A DNA stretch of 64,000 nucleotides from Lysobacter antibioticus (GTDB lineage: Bacteria > Pseudomonadota > Gammaproteobacteria > Xanthomonadales > Xanthomonadaceae), in NCBI RefSeq assembly GCF_000731095.1, contig NZ_JMTZ01000021.1, positions 62,001 through 126,000 on the forward strand, in the 5' to 3' direction. Position 1 is the first letter of the stretch. Each line of letters begins with the position of its first letter. The notes below the pieces were generated by a model that saw only the letters and a list, made by a program, of their open reading frames with translations, was not told the origin of the DNA and searched no databases. Below, piece by piece: positions 17,969 through 29,400 of the stretch. The translations under genes were made by a program, and so were the position numbers.

Positions 17969-18394
17969 TCACATATCGTGCTTATTAAGCGTCAGCCCGC
18001 GGGCCTGGTACTGCTTCCAGCGCTCGCGCAGCGGGCCGCGCGCGGAGTCGTCGGCGGGGACTACTTCCAGGACGCGGTCGAAGCCGTCCTGCACCGGTGC
18101 GTCGCGCAGGTTGATCACCAACGGCCGCAACGGCGCGTCGACTTCGGGCGCAGCGATCAGCACGTCGGCTTCTTCCTCGTCGAGGTCGGCGCCGGCGATC
18201 TGGTGCGGGATGTAGGCGTCCTCGCCCATGTCCCACAGCATGTCGTCGATCGCCTCGGCCTGTTCGGCGTTGCGCGCCAGGATCAGCGTGGGCAGGCCGG
18301 CATCGTGGGCTTTGCGCGCCAGCTCGCAGACCAACCGCAGCGGTTGTTCCTTGAAACGCGGCGTTTGGATCAAGTAGAAGTCAGCGCGGGCCAT
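17969..18394 (-). CDS. holC: DNA polymerase III chi subunit
   Basis: The 141-residue protein is the chi subunit of the clamp-loader complex, which links the replisome to single-stranded DNA-binding protein. It starts MARADFYLIQ and has the HolC pattern: Rossmann-like N-terminal half, then LWDMGEDAYIPHQIAG, then LVINLRDAPV near the end. The length is close to E. coli HolC (147). It lies between a membrane-protein gene and valS, an order found in many gammaproteobacteria (pepA-holC-valS). Confidence 0.92.
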   Translation of the reverse strand: MARADFYLIQTPRFKEQPLRLVCELARKAHDAGLPTLILARNAEQAEAIDDMLWDMGEDAYIPHQIAGADLDEEEADVLIAAPEVDAPLRPLVINLRDAPVQDGFDRVLEVVPADDSARGPLRERWKQYQARGLTLNKHDM

Positions 18395-18403
18395 GGGCGG
18401 GTA

Positions 18404-18781
18404 TCAACCGGTATATGCGGCCGAGCCGCCGAAAACGAAATAGCCCAGCAGGGCGCCGCCGATGTTCAGGGCGAACCAGCCGAGCAGGAGCAGGAAGAAC
18501 GCGCCGACCGCCTTGAGCTTGCGTCCCGCCGGCCGGGTCCGGGCCAGGTAGATCGGCACGAACAGCATCGCCAGCACGACGATGCCGATATTCATCCACG
18601 GCGAGCGGCGATGGCCGAACTCCTGCTGGTCGCCATGCAGCCACATGAAGATCCAGAACATGCCCAGCGCCACGAACAGCCAATCCACCAGGGTGAAACC
18701 GGCCTGCGCAAGCGGCGACATCGAGTAGATGCCGCTGGCCAGGCCGGTGATCGCCGCGAGGATCAGCGCATTGCGCTTCAT
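18404..18781 (-). CDS. Small integral membrane protein of unknown function
   Basis: The 125-residue protein has four hydrophobic segments: about 7-25, 31-49 (LVDWLFVALGMFWIFMWL), 63-80 and 91-117. A short loop HGDQQEFGHRRSPWMN lies between the second and third. I recognise no domain. It lies nine bases upstream of holC and follows pepA at once (stop at 18784, start at 18781), so it is co-transcribed. A similar small membrane protein occurs between pepA and holC in Xanthomonadaceae. Confidence 0.76.
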   Translation of the reverse strand: MKRNALILAAITGLASGIYSMSPLAQAGFTLVDWLFVALGMFWIFMWLHGDQQEFGHRRSPWMNIGIVVLAMLFVPIYLARTRPAGRKLKAVGAFFLLLLGWFALNIGGALLGYFVFGGSAAYTG

Positions 18782-18783
18782 CG

Positions 18784-20253
<1,470 letters not shown>

Positions 20254-20453
20254 CCAACAGATTCCCAGCAGCTAAGAAGAGTTTGTCCGTACAATCGAAC
20301 GGCTTTGCGGGGCGTCGGTCCCGGGCTCGATGCCCGTGCCGCCATCCTGGGTCCTCGACCTCGCGCCTCCGGCTATCCCGGAGCGCCAGCAGACAGGTCG
20401 GCCGTCGAACGAACCCCCGAGTTTAAAGCAAGCCTGCCCGATGCCGAAGCCCG

Positions 20454-21536
20454 ATGCTCAAGCTTGACCGTTACCTGACTGGCGAATTCGCCCAGGCCGT
20501 CTTCGCGACCCTGGTGGTGTTGCTGATCGTGAGCGTCGGCGGCGCCTTCACCGACGTGCTCGAGGACATCGCCAAGGGCAAGGTCCCGGCCGGGCTGATG
20601 CTGCTCCAGCTGGGCCTGGTGCTGATCAAATGGCTGCCGCTGATCCTGCCGCTGGCGTTGATGCTGGGGCTGATGCTGGGCATCGGCCGGCTCTATCGCG
20701 ATTCGGAAATGCCGGTGATCGCCTCGATCGGCGTCGGCCCGCGCCGGCTGCTCAAGCCCTTGCTGATGGTGGTCGGGCCGATCGTGGCCGTGGTCGCCGC
20801 CTGCTCGCTGTGGCTGGGCCCCTGGGCCGACCGCGCCTCGCGCGAGATGATCAACGAGGCCAGCCGCAGCCTGATCGTGGCCGGCCTGGAGCCGGGCGCC
20901 TTCACCGGCCTGCCCAACGACAACGGGGTGATCTACGTCGGCGCGATGTCCAACGACGGCACCCGTTTCGAACGCATCTTCATCTACCGCAACAAGCCCG
21001 ACCGTCAGGACGTCACCACCTCTAAGGCCGGTCACCTGACGGTGCGCCCGAACGGCGACCGTTACCTGACCCTGGAGGACGGTTTCGAGGTCGAGGGCCC
21101 GAAGGACGGCGGCCTGAATTACCGGCTGATGCGCTACGCCAGCAACGACGTGCTGCTGCCGGCCAGCGAGGACCGCTACGACCCGTCCCTGCCCGAGATG
21201 ATGTCGACCACGCAGTTGCTCGGCGATCCGCGCCGCGAGGCCGCGGCCCAGCTGCATTACCGGATCGCACCGCCGCTGCTGGCCCTGGCTTTCGCCCTGC
21301 TGGCGGTGCCGCTGGCGCGCAGCACTCCGCGCCAGGCCCGTTACGGCAGCGTGTTGATGGGCTTTTTGGCCTACCTGATCGGCAACAACTTCATGATGAT
21401 GGGCAAGGGCTGGATCGAGGACGGCAAGATCCCGACCTTCCTCGGCCTGTGGTGGCTGACTTTGCCGCTGTTGGCGGTCGCCGGCTGGCTGTATTTCCGT
21501 GACGGCCGCGTCGCGCGCAGGCGGGTGGCCCGATGA
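20454..21536 (+). CDS. lptF: LPS export ABC transporter permease LptF
   Basis: The 360-residue permease is part of the LptB2FG complex that extracts LPS from the inner membrane. It has membrane segments near residues 15-36, 50-80, 98-120 and three in the C-terminal quarter (about 270-350), flanking a periplasmic beta-jellyroll (about 130-255). MLKLDRYLTGEFAQAV is the usual family start. About 200 bp separate it from the divergent pepA gene, so the promoter must lie there. The stop overlaps the lptG start by four bases. Confidence 0.94.
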   Translation: MLKLDRYLTGEFAQAVFATLVVLLIVSVGGAFTDVLEDIAKGKVPAGLMLLQLGLVLIKWLPLILPLALMLGLMLGIGRLYRDSEMPVIASIGVGPRRLLKPLLMVVGPIVAVVAACSLWLGPWADRASREMINEASRSLIVAGLEPGAFTGLPNDNGVIYVGAMSNDGTRFERIFIYRNKPDRQDVTTSKAGHLTVRPNGDRYLTLEDGFEVEGPKDGGLNYRLMRYASNDVLLPASEDRYDPSLPEMMSTTQLLGDPRREAAAQLHYRIAPPLLALAFALLAVPLARSTPRQARYGSVLMGFLAYLIGNNFMMMGKGWIEDGKIPTFLGLWWLTLPLLAVAGWLYFRDGRVARRRVAR

Positions 21537-22633
21537 AGCCGTTCCCGAAGATCCACGATGTCTACGTCGGCAAGACCGTGCTCGGCACGGTGCTGCTGAC
21601 CTGGGCGGTGCTGCTCGGCCTGGATTTCATGCTCAGCCTGGTCGGCGAGTTCGGCGACGTCGGCAAGGGCCGCTACGGCCTGATGCAGGCCCTGGCCTAT
21701 ATGGCCATGACCGTGCCGCGCCGCGCTTACGCGCTGTTCCCGTACGCGGCGGTGATCGGCGCCCTGATGGCGCTGGGCCAGCTCGCCTCGACCTCGGAGC
21801 TGACCGTGCTGCGCGCGGTCGGCCTGTCGCGGCGGCGCCTGAGCCTGGCCGTGGCCGGCGCGCTCGCGCTGCTGACCCTGCTGATGGTGGTCAACGGCGA
21901 GACCCTGGCGCCGGAAGGCCAGCGTCGCGCCGATGCGCTCAAGACCGCGGCCAAGTCCAACAACCAGGTGGTGGCTCAATATTCCGGGGTCTGGGCGCGC
22001 GAGGGCGATGTCATCCTCAGCGCCAGCCAGGGCCAGGAGCGCAGCGAGGGCCAGGACCGCTGGCTGGAATTGCGCGACGTCAGCCTGTACCAGTTCGGCC
22101 AGGACGGGCGCCTGGTGTCGCTGGCGCTGGCCAAGATCGCCGAACACCGCCCGGGCGGCTGGCTGTTGCGCGACGTCACCCGCACCACCTTCCTGGCCAA
22201 GTCGGCCGAGCAGGTCCATGTCGCCGAAGAGCGTTGGGAGTCCAAACTCGACAGCGCCGCGTTGATGAGCGGCAGCAACCGCCCGCGTTACCTCAGCGCC
22301 AAGGCCTTGCACAAGGCGATCGAAGACCGCGAGCGCAACCGCCTCGATGCGGCCGAATTCGAGGCCTATTACTGGGGCCGCTGGTTCTACCCGCTCAACG
22401 TGCTGACCTTGTGCCTGGCGGCGATTCCGTTCGCCTTCGGCAGCCTGCGCAGCGGCGGTATGGGCAAACGCTTGTTCATCGGCATCGTCTTCGCGCTGTT
22501 GTTCTGGCAGTTGCAGACCCAGTTCGTCGAACTGGCCAAGGTGTTCCGCTTCGACTTCCGCCTGGCCTATGCCGCGCCGACCGTGGTGATGCTGGCCGTT
22601 TCGGCCTATCTGTTCAAACGTCGGTCGGGGTGA
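21533..22633 (+). CDS. lptG: LPS export ABC transporter permease LptG
   Basis: The 366-residue partner of LptF has the same six-segment layout with a central jellyroll. The N-terminal coupling motif (IGALMALGQLASTSELTVLRAVGLS) is the family signature and contacts LptB. The ATGA overlap with lptF indicates translational coupling and equal synthesis of the two subunits. A long gene-free repeat block follows the stop codon. Confidence 0.94.
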   Translation: MKPFPKIHDVYVGKTVLGTVLLTWAVLLGLDFMLSLVGEFGDVGKGRYGLMQALAYMAMTVPRRAYALFPYAAVIGALMALGQLASTSELTVLRAVGLSRRRLSLAVAGALALLTLLMVVNGETLAPEGQRRADALKTAAKSNNQVVAQYSGVWAREGDVILSASQGQERSEGQDRWLELRDVSLYQFGQDGRLVSLALAKIAEHRPGGWLLRDVTRTTFLAKSAEQVHVAEERWESKLDSAALMSGSNRPRYLSAKALHKAIEDRERNRLDAAEFEAYYWGRWFYPLNVLTLCLAAIPFAFGSLRSGGMGKRLFIGIVFALLFWQLQTQFVELAKVFRFDFRLAYAAPTVVMLAVSAYLFKRRSG

Positions 22634-22672
22634 ACACAGTCCGCTCACGCGGCACTGCCGCGTGGACTGTGT
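22634..22672 (+). other. Double hairpin immediately after lptG
   Basis: Directly after the TGA, ACACAGTCC (22634-22642) pairs with GGACTGTGT (22664-22672). Inside, ACGCGGC (22647-22653) pairs with GCCGCGT (22657-22663) around ACT. No T tract follows, so it may protect or retard the mRNA end rather than terminate by itself. A similar structure with a different outer stem follows xerD. Confidence 0.72.
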
Positions 22673-22888
22673 GAACGCCCGGCGCGCTGCGCCGGGCCGG
22701 GGCCGCAACTACCAGTCCATGCGTTCTCGCAACGGAGCTTCGCCATTGGCTCGCGCTTTCGATGAACGCCCGGCGCGCTGCGCCGGGCCGGGGTCGCAAC
22801 TACCAGTCCATGCGTTCTCGCAACGGAGCTTCGCCATTGGCTCGCGCTGTCGATGAACGCCCGGCGCGCTGTGCCGGGCCGGGGCACG
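22673..22888. repeat. 91-bp tandem repeat containing a GCCCGGCGC palindrome
   Basis: Two full 91-bp units start at 22673 and 22764, and a partial third starts at 22855. Each begins GAACGCCCGGCGCGCTGCGC followed by CGGGCCGGGG, an imperfect palindrome, then a shared spacer with TACCAGTCCATGCG and TTCGCCATTGGCTC. The palindrome recurs at 24804, 24899 and, degenerate, near 44548. Confidence 0.9.
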
Positions 22889-22889
22889 T

Positions 22890-23286
22890 CGGGTCAGATC
22901 GCGATTACCCCAACGAAGCGGCGGGGGTACTGACTCCATGGCTGGAGCCCTTGCGCGAACTCGGCCGGCGCCGGCACCTCCAGTTACGCGGTCGCGGCTC
23001 GCGCCGCTCCTACCCCGCGATAGTTCGAGGCTTCGATCATCGACGCGGGCGGTGCTGCCTCTACATGTCCCTTGGTCGCGGCTTGCGCCGCTCCTACAGT
23101 GCTGACGATATCGGTACCCGCAGCTTCGCAGGACTCTGCGATTTAAAACCTGCCGAGAGCCTTTGGAAGCTTAGGTAACCACCGTTCTTATGTAACGCGG
23201 CGATCTTGGGTCGCGGCTCGCGCCGCTCCTACAGCGATAGTCCGATCAGGTCTCGTGGCCGCGCTGGACTCTGTGGCCGCCAGCAC
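22890..23286. repeat. Three REP-like elements in the lptG-RDD intergenic region
   Basis: This is gene-free. Copies of the REP-like core (TCGCGGC[T/C]... GCCGCTCCTA) lie at 22990-23014, 23074-23099 and 23208-23233, all in the same orientation. The stretch at 22896-22925 (GATCGCGATTACCCC and AACGAAGCGG) is a diverged copy of a unit repeated at 24846 and 24940. No open frame looks like a gene. Confidence 0.78.
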
Positions 23287-23775
23287 TCACTTCGGCCGCT
23301 TAGGCACCCGCAACATCCGCGTCCCACTGGCGCGGTCGTGCCAGGTCAGGCGCTCGCGATCGAACCAGGCCCACCAGAAGCCCAGGCCGAGCGCGGCCAG
23401 CGACAGGGTGCCGACCGCATAGCGGATCGACAGCGCCCGCCATGCCGGCGCAGCGCCGTCGGCACCGGCCACGCGCAGCCGCCACGGACGCATGCCGAGG
23501 GTTTGCCCGCCGCGCCGCCAGCTCAGCATCGCGTAGCCGCCGGCGATCAGCCAGCAGACGAACCACAACGTCCATTGCAGCGCACTGAAAGGCGGAATGT
23601 TTTCGCGCTGCCCATGCCCGGACAAGGTGTAGGCGACGGTGAACGCCGCGCTTGCGACCAGCCACAGCGCCGCGACCGGCCAAAAGTCGTAGAACAACGC
23701 GAACAGGCGCCAGCCCACCAGGGCGGCGGGCTTGGCGGATGCGGGATCGGCGGCGGAGGTGTCGTTCGAGCTCAT
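23287..23775 (-). CDS. RDD-family membrane protein
   Basis: The 162-residue protein has an RDD domain (about 17-150): LVGWRLFALFYDFWPVAALWL begins it, two further hydrophobic segments lie near 65-85 and 115-135, and QTLGMRPWRLRV is the typical middle motif. The final part ERLTWHDRASGTRML is the usual RDD ending. RDD proteins may be transporters or transport accessories; some are implicated in Na+/H+ exchange. The start at 23775 is chosen over the upstream ATG at 23835, which would overlap xerD. The gene is divergent from xerD with 44 bp between. Confidence 0.85.
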   Translation of the reverse strand: MSSNDTSAADPASAKPAALVGWRLFALFYDFWPVAALWLVASAAFTVAYTLSGHGQRENIPPFSALQWTLWFVCWLIAGGYAMLSWRRGGQTLGMRPWRLRVAGADGAAPAWRALSIRYAVGTLSLAALGLGFWWAWFDRERLTWHDRASGTRMLRVPKRPK

Positions 23776-23819
23776 CGCATCAGGATATAGGCAGCCGGAC
23801 CGCCTGCTAAGCTGCTGCG

Positions 23820-24767
23820 ATGAGTGCCAGTACACCCGCCGAACGCCGCAGCCAGGCGATGGCCTTGCCGCCCTTGGGCGAAGCCGACGATGCGGCGATC
23901 AAGTCCTTCCTCGACACGATCTGGGCCGAGAACGGACTGGCCCAGCAGACCCTCGACAGCTACCGCCGCGACCTCGAAGGCCTGGCGCGCTGGCGCGACG
24001 GCAGCGGCATCGCCAATGCCGACCGCGCAGCCTTGTTCGATTACCTGGCCTGGCGCACCCGCGAAGGCTATTCGCCGCGCAGCAACGCCCGCCTGCTGTC
24101 GGCCTTGCGCGCGTTCTATGCCTTCCGCCTGCGCCGCAGCGAGCGCAGCGACGACCCGACCGCATTGCTGGCGCCGCCGAAGCTGCCGCGCTCCTTGCCC
24201 AAGGCTTTGGCCGAAAGCCAGATCGAAGCCTTGCTGGCGGCGCCGGTGGTGGACGAGCCACTCGGGCTGCGCGACCGCGCGATGCTCGAATTGATGTACG
24301 CCTCCGGCCTGCGCGTAAGCGAATTGGTCAATCTGCCGTCAACCGCGGTCAACCTGCGCCAGGGCGTGTTGCGGGTCACCGGCAAGGGCAGCAAGGAGCG
24401 GCTGGTGCCGCTGGGCGAAGAGGCCCAGCATTGGCTCGAACGTTATCTGGCGCAGTCGCGCCCGCAACTGGCCGGCAAACGCGCGCTGGCGCCGCTGTTC
24501 CTGGCGGCGAGCGGCGAGGCCCCGAGCCGGCAGGAGTTCTGGCACCTGGTCAAACGCTACGCCGCCGTCGCCGGCATCGACCCGGCCAAGATCAGCCCCC
24601 ACGGCCTGCGCCACAGCTTCGCCACCCACCTGCTCAACCACGGCGCCGACCTGCGCGCCCTGCAGATGCTGCTGGGCCACAGCTCCCTGTCGACCACCCA
24701 GATCTACACCCTGGTGGCGCGCGAGCAGCTCAAACGCCTCCACGCGAAGCACCATCCGAGGGGGTGA
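23820..24767 (+). CDS. xerD: Tyrosine recombinase XerD
   Basis: The 315-residue recombinase acts with XerC at dif to resolve chromosome dimers. The catalytic set is complete: R165 (ASGLRVSEL), K189 ([12 protein letters not shown]), H261 and R264 ([10 protein letters not shown]), H287 (LLGHSSL) and Y296 (TTQIYT). The N-terminal SAM-like core-binding domain covers about 25-115. It looks like the housekeeping protein: no attachment site or phage gene lies near, and the ending HVAxEQLKxLHxxHHPRG is the family norm. It may share PepA as an accessory factor. Confidence 0.93.
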   Translation: MSASTPAERRSQAMALPPLGEADDAAIKSFLDTIWAENGLAQQTLDSYRRDLEGLARWRDGSGIANADRAALFDYLAWRTREGYSPRSNARLLSALRAFYAFRLRRSERSDDPTALLAPPKLPRSLPKALAESQIEALLAAPVVDEPLGLRDRAMLELMYASGLRVSELVNLPSTAVNLRQGVLRVTGKGSKERLVPLGEEAQHWLERYLAQSRPQLAGKRALAPLFLAASGEAPSRQEFWHLVKRYAAVAGIDPAKISPHGLRHSFATHLLNHGADLRALQMLLGHSSLSTTQIYTLVAREQLKRLHAKHHPRG

Positions 24768-25034
24768 AGAGCAGCGCTAGGCGGCACTGCCGCCTGCTGC
24801 TCTGAACGCCCGGCGCCCCTGCGCCGGGCCGGGCACGTCCTAACCGATCGCGAGTACCCCATCGAAGCGGCCGGCGGCACTGCCGCCTGGGCTTGGCGAA
24901 CGCCCGGCGCGCTGCGCCGGGCCGGGGCACGTCCTGGCCGATCGCGAGTACCCCATCGAAGCGGCCGGCGGCACTGCCGCGATAGTTGGTACCGCCTGCT
25001 TGAACCCGGCCGGCGCCGCAGGCCTCAGTTACGC
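24768..25034. repeat. Hairpin and 94-bp repeat block downstream of xerD
   Basis: AGAGCAGC (24769-24776) pairs with GCTGCTCT (24796-24803) around an inner stem GCGGC/GCCGC (24781-24793). The palindrome GAACGCCCGGCG...GCGCCGGGCCGGG follows (24803-24832). A 94-bp unit then occurs twice: GATCGCGAGTACCCCATCGA begins at 24846 and again at 24940, each followed by GCGGCACTGCCGC. This is the same kit of modules as after lptG, differently assembled. No gene is visible. Confidence 0.85.
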
Positions 25035-25060
25035 GGTCGCGGCTCGCGCCGCTCCTACCC
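25035..25060. repeat. REP-like element upstream of dsbC
   Basis: This copy of the window's REP-like palindrome has the core CGCGGCTCGCGCCGCTCCTA. It lies about 240 bp upstream of dsbC. The intervening 25061-25302 shows no gene; the dsbC promoter must lie there. Confidence 0.78.
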
Positions 25061-25302
25061 TTGGATGCCGGGCGATTGGCCATCTGTGTGAGTCGCTCCT
25101 GTCCGGGAGTCCCGGCAGCTTTGGCAGCCCCGGGCCCGTTTCGCGGGCATCCGCACCCCAAACCGCGACCCCCATCGCCACTTCGCCGTGTGACTGCGGT
25201 TGCGGAACGGCGTTCGCGTGGCCGGCCGTGCCACAATCGGCAGAACCTATTCCTCGTCGAGCGGTCCAAGACCCCGACCTCAGAACGCCAAGGATTCGAT
25301 TG

Positions 25303-26184
25303 ATGAAGCGCATCATTTTCGCCGTGCTCGGCGCGATCAGCCTGTCCGCCTGTGCCCAGGCGCCGCAGGGCGCCGCCGCCAAGAGCGATCCGGCCGCCCC
25401 GGCCAAGACCGCGGCCGCCGCCAAGGGTTCGGCGCCGGAGGTCAAGGCCGGCAGCGCCGATGCGCTGGCCGTCGAAGCCATCCGCCAGCTCAATCCCAAC
25501 GTCAGCATCGACAAGGTCGGCCCGTCGCCGGTGCCGGGCTTCCGCGAGGCGCTGGCCCAGGGCCAGGTCGTGTACGTCAGCGACGACGGCCGTTACCTGT
25601 TCCTGCCGGGCTCGGGCGGCGCGCTGTTCGATACCCAGGCCAAGAAGAACCTTAGCGAAAGCAGCCTCGCCGGTATGCGCAAGGACCTGCTGAAGACCAT
25701 CCCGGCCAGCGAGCGCATCGTCTTCGCTCCGGCCAATCCGAAGCACACGGTGACGATCTTCACCGACGTCGAGTGCGGTTACTGCCGCAAGCTGCACAGC
25801 GAGATCGCCGAGTACAACCGGCAGGGCATCGCGGTCGAGTACCTGGCCTTCCCGCGCATGGGCATCGGCAGCGAGGACTACAAGAAGATGGTCTCGGTGT
25901 GGTGTGCGGCCGACCGCCGCAAGGCCCTGACCGACGCCAAGAGCGAGCAGAGCATTCCGAACAAGGACTGCAAGAACACCGTGACCATGCAGTACAACGT
26001 CGGCCAGCGCGCCGGCCTGACCGGCACGCCGATGATCCTGACCTCCGAGGGCATCCAGCTCGGTGGCTACGTGCCGCCGGCGCAGTTGCGCGAGGCGCTG
26101 GACAAGATCGCCGCCGACGCCAAGCCGGCCCCTTCCGGCGCCAAGCCGACCGCGGCCGTCGCCGTGCCGACCGGCGGGCGCTGA
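25303..26184 (+). CDS. dsbC: DsbC-like thiol:disulfide interchange protein, predicted lipoprotein
   Basis: The 293-residue precursor begins MKRIIFAVLGAISLSACAQA. The lipobox LSAC predicts lipidation at C17, with Ala at +2 favouring the outer membrane. An Ala/Lys/Pro linker (about 20-48) precedes a DsbC/G N-terminal dimerisation domain (about 50-120) and a thioredoxin-fold domain (about 145-272) with active site CGYC (158-161), a second pair C201/C223 and the cis-Pro loop GTP (241-243). E. coli DsbC also has CGYC and the second pair, but is soluble and 236 residues. It isomerises wrong disulfides in exported proteins, useful to a secretor with a T2SS. The Pro/Ala-rich C-terminus adds about 25 residues. 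Confidence 0.9.
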   Translation: MKRIIFAVLGAISLSACAQAPQGAAAKSDPAAPAKTAAAAKGSAPEVKAGSADALAVEAIRQLNPNVSIDKVGPSPVPGFREALAQGQVVYVSDDGRYLFLPGSGGALFDTQAKKNLSESSLAGMRKDLLKTIPASERIVFAPANPKHTVTIFTDVECGYCRKLHSEIAEYNRQGIAVEYLAFPRMGIGSEDYKKMVSVWCAADRRKALTDAKSEQSIPNKDCKNTVTMQYNVGQRAGLTGTPMILTSEGIQLGGYVPPAQLREALDKIAADAKPAPSGAKPTAAVAVPTGGR

Positions 26185-26414
26185 GTAACGACCCCGCGCC
26201 CGGGCGCTCCGGGCCAGGTTCGACCGCATCGCCGCCCACTGGGCGGCGATGTCGTTTCCGGGGCTGCGTTTCGCGGGTGGCCGGGTCCTGCTCAAGGGCG
26301 GGAAGGGGCCGCAGCCGGGGTGTAAGCGGGCGCTTCGGCCGCGCTGGCCAAGGGGCCGTGGACCGCCGCGCGGCCCGGTCGGATGCCGGGCCGAAGCTGG
26401 AGGGCGGTTTTGGA

Positions 26415-26420
26415 TACAAT
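26415..26420 (+). promoter_or_regulatory. Possible -10 box upstream of purL
   Basis: TACAAT (5/6 to the consensus) lies 32 bp before the purL ATG, which would give a leader of about 25 nt. I see no good -35 at the right distance, so support is weak. The 230 bp between dsbC and this point holds no gene. Confidence 0.25.
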
Positions 26421-26451
26421 ACCGGGCCCTGCGTTGCACGGTTCCCCGGAC

Positions 26452-29400
26452 ATGATCGTCCTCGAGGGCCATTCGGCCCTGTCTTCGTTCCGCCGCGAGC
26501 GTCTCCAAGCTCGACTGTCCGCCCTTCATCCGAGTATCCGCCTGCTCGATGCCTGGCCCGTCTACTGGGTCGAGCCCGACACCGGCGCTACGCCCGACGA
26601 CGCGACCCTGCGCCGCATCCTCCAGGCCGAACCGCATGAAGCCGCCCGCAGCGATGCGGCGGTCTCGCGCTACGTGACGCCGCGCCTGGGCACCTTGTCG
26701 CCGTGGGCGAGCAAGGCCACCGAATTGCTGCGCGGCGCCGGCCAGCCGGTCAAGCGCGTCGAGCGCGGCACCCGCTACGACCTCGAAGGCTGGCCGAGCG
26801 ATGCCGCCACCCAGGGCGCGCTGGCCAAGGTCCTGCACGACCCGATGACCCAGTCGCTGCTCGAAGCGCGCGACGATGCGGCGGCGCTGTTCGCCGTGCC
26901 CGCGCGCGGCGAGCTCGAACGCATCGCCCTGGACGATCTCGAAGCCGCCAACAGCCGTCTCGGCCTGGCCCTGGCCGACGACGAGATCGGCTACCTGCGC
27001 GAGCGTTACGCCGCGCTCGGCCGCACCCCGTCCGACGTCGAACTGATGATGTTCGCGCAGGCCAACTCCGAGCACTGCCGGCACAAGATCTTCAACGCCT
27101 CGTGGACACTCGAAGGCCGCGAGCAGCCGCAGTCGCTGTTCAAGATGATCAAGCACACCCACGCGCAGACGCCGGAGAACACGCTCTCGGCGTACAGCGA
27201 CAACGCGGCGGTGGTCGAAGGCTATCCGGCGCGGCGCTTCCGCCCGCAGCCGGGCAGCCAGTCCTATGCGGCCGAAGCGCAGATTCCCTCGGCGTTCTGC
27301 ATCAAGGTCGAAACCCATAACCACCCGACCGCGATCGCGCCGTTCCCCGGTGCGAGCACCGGCAACGGCGGCGAGATCCGCGACGAAGGCGCCACCGGTC
27401 GCGGCGGCCGTCCCAAGGCGGGCCTGTGCGGTTTCAGCGTGTCGCACCTGCGCATCCCGACCCTGCCGCAACCGTGGGAAGGCGAACGCGCGCTCAATCC
27501 GCGCATGGCGCCGGCCCTGGAAATCATGCTCGACGGCCCGCTCGGCGCGGCCGCGTTCAACAACGAATTCGGCCGCCCGAACCTGGTCGGTTATTTCCGC
27601 AGCTTCGAGCTGGCCGAAGGCCAGGCCGGCAACGCCCGCCTGGCCCGTGCCTACGACAAGCCGATCATGTTGGCCGGCGGTCTCGGCGCGATCGACCGGG
27701 TGCAGGTTGCCAAGCTCGGCCTGAAGCCGGGGCATGCGGTGATCGTGCTCGGCGGCCCGGCGATGCTGATCGGTCTCGGCGGCGGTGCCGCCAGCTCGGT
27801 CGCTTCCGGCGACAGCGCCGAAGCGCTCGACTTCGCCAGCGTCCAGCGCGACAACCCGGAGATGGAGCGTCGCTGCCAGGAAGTCATCGACCGCTGCGTC
27901 GCGCTCGGCGAAGCCAATCCGATCGACAGCGCCCACGACGTCGGTGCCGGCGGTCTGTCGAATGCCATCCCGGAATTGCTGCACGACTCCAGCCTCGGCG
28001 GCGTGATCGACCTGGCCAAAGTGCCGAGCGACGATCCTTCGCTGTCGCCGATGCAACTGTGGTGCAACGAATCGCAGGAGCGTTACGTGCTCGGCCTGCC
28101 GGCCGACCGCGTCGCCGATTTCGCCGCGATCTGCGAGCGCGAGCGCTGCCCCTTCGCCGTGGTCGGTTATGCGACCGCGGAAGAGCGCTTGGTGGTCGGC
28201 TACGGCGCGACGGTCGAATCGGTGTATGGCGAGAACAAGATCGCCGACGCCGATTGGGCTATTGATCTGCCCATGGACCTGCTGTTCGGCAAGCCGCCGA
28301 AGATGCATCGCGACACCCGTTATCCCGCCGACGCGCCGTGGCCGGCGCTGCAGTGGGATGGACTGGATCTGCACGACGCCGGCCTGCGCGTGCTCGCGCA
28401 CCCGACCGTCGCCGCGAAGAACTTCCTCATCACCATCGGCGATCGCACCGTCGGCGGCCTGGTCGCCCGCGACCAGATGATCGGCCCCTGGCAGTTGCCG
28501 CTGGCCGATTGCGCGATCACCTTGTCGGACTTCGACGGCCACGTCGGCGAAGCGATGGCGATCGGCGAACGCACGCCGCTGGCCTTGCTCGATGCCGCCG
28601 CTGCCGCGCGCATGGCGGTCGGCGAGGCGATCACCAACCTGTGCGCCGCGCCGGTCGAATCGCTCAACCGTATCAAGCTGTCGGCGAACTGGATGGCGGC
28701 AGCCTCGCACCCGGGCGAAGACGCGCTGCTGTTCGACGCGGTCAAGGCAGTCGGCCTGGAGCTTTGTCCGGAACTCGAACTGAGCATCCCGGTCGGCAAG
28801 GACTCCTTGTCGATGCAGGCCCAGTGGGGCTCGGGCGAGAACGCCTCGAAGTCGGTGTCGCCGGTGTCGTTGATCGTCAGCGCGTTCGCGCCGGTGGTCG
28901 ACGTGCGCCAGCAACTGACTCCGCTGTTGTCGCGCGACACCGACAGCGAGTTGTGGCTGATCGGCCTCGGCGCCGGCAAACAGCGCCTCGGCGGCTCGGT
29001 GCTGGCCCAGTGCCATCCCGAAGCCGGCAGCGACGGCGGCTTGCCCGCCTTCGCCGGCCTGCCGGGCGAGGGTGCGCGGCATGAAACCGGCGTGCCCGAC
29101 CTCGACAGCCCGCAGCGCCTGCGCGATTTCTTCGAGCTGATCCGCGATGCGCGCGAAGCCGGCCTGTTGCTTGCGTATCACGACCGCAGCGACGGCGGCG
29201 CCTTCGCCGCGCTGTCGGAAATGGCGTTCTGCTCGCGCCTGGGCCTCGACATCAGCCTCGACGGCTGGGGCGAGGATCCGTTCCGCACCTTGTTCAACGA
29301 AGAGCTCGGCGCGATCGTGCAGATCGCCGCCGAGGACCGCGCCGAATTCGCCGACCTCGTCGCCCGCCACGGCCTGATCGATTGCGCTCAGCGCATCGCC

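Noticed and set aside
14661-18215. A 1184-codon plus-strand open frame across valS
   Set aside because: It is the antisense shadow of valS and crosses repeats and holC. No signature or ribosome site is seen.
22673-22888. Integron attC sites or a cassette array
   Set aside because: The 91-bp units contain palindromes, but no R/L box pair with GTTRRRY and no cassette frames. They are better called dispersed repeats.
23820-24767. Phage or island integrase
   Set aside because: The recombinase has XerD-specific length and ending, no attachment-site duplication or tRNA is nearby, and neighbours are housekeeping genes.
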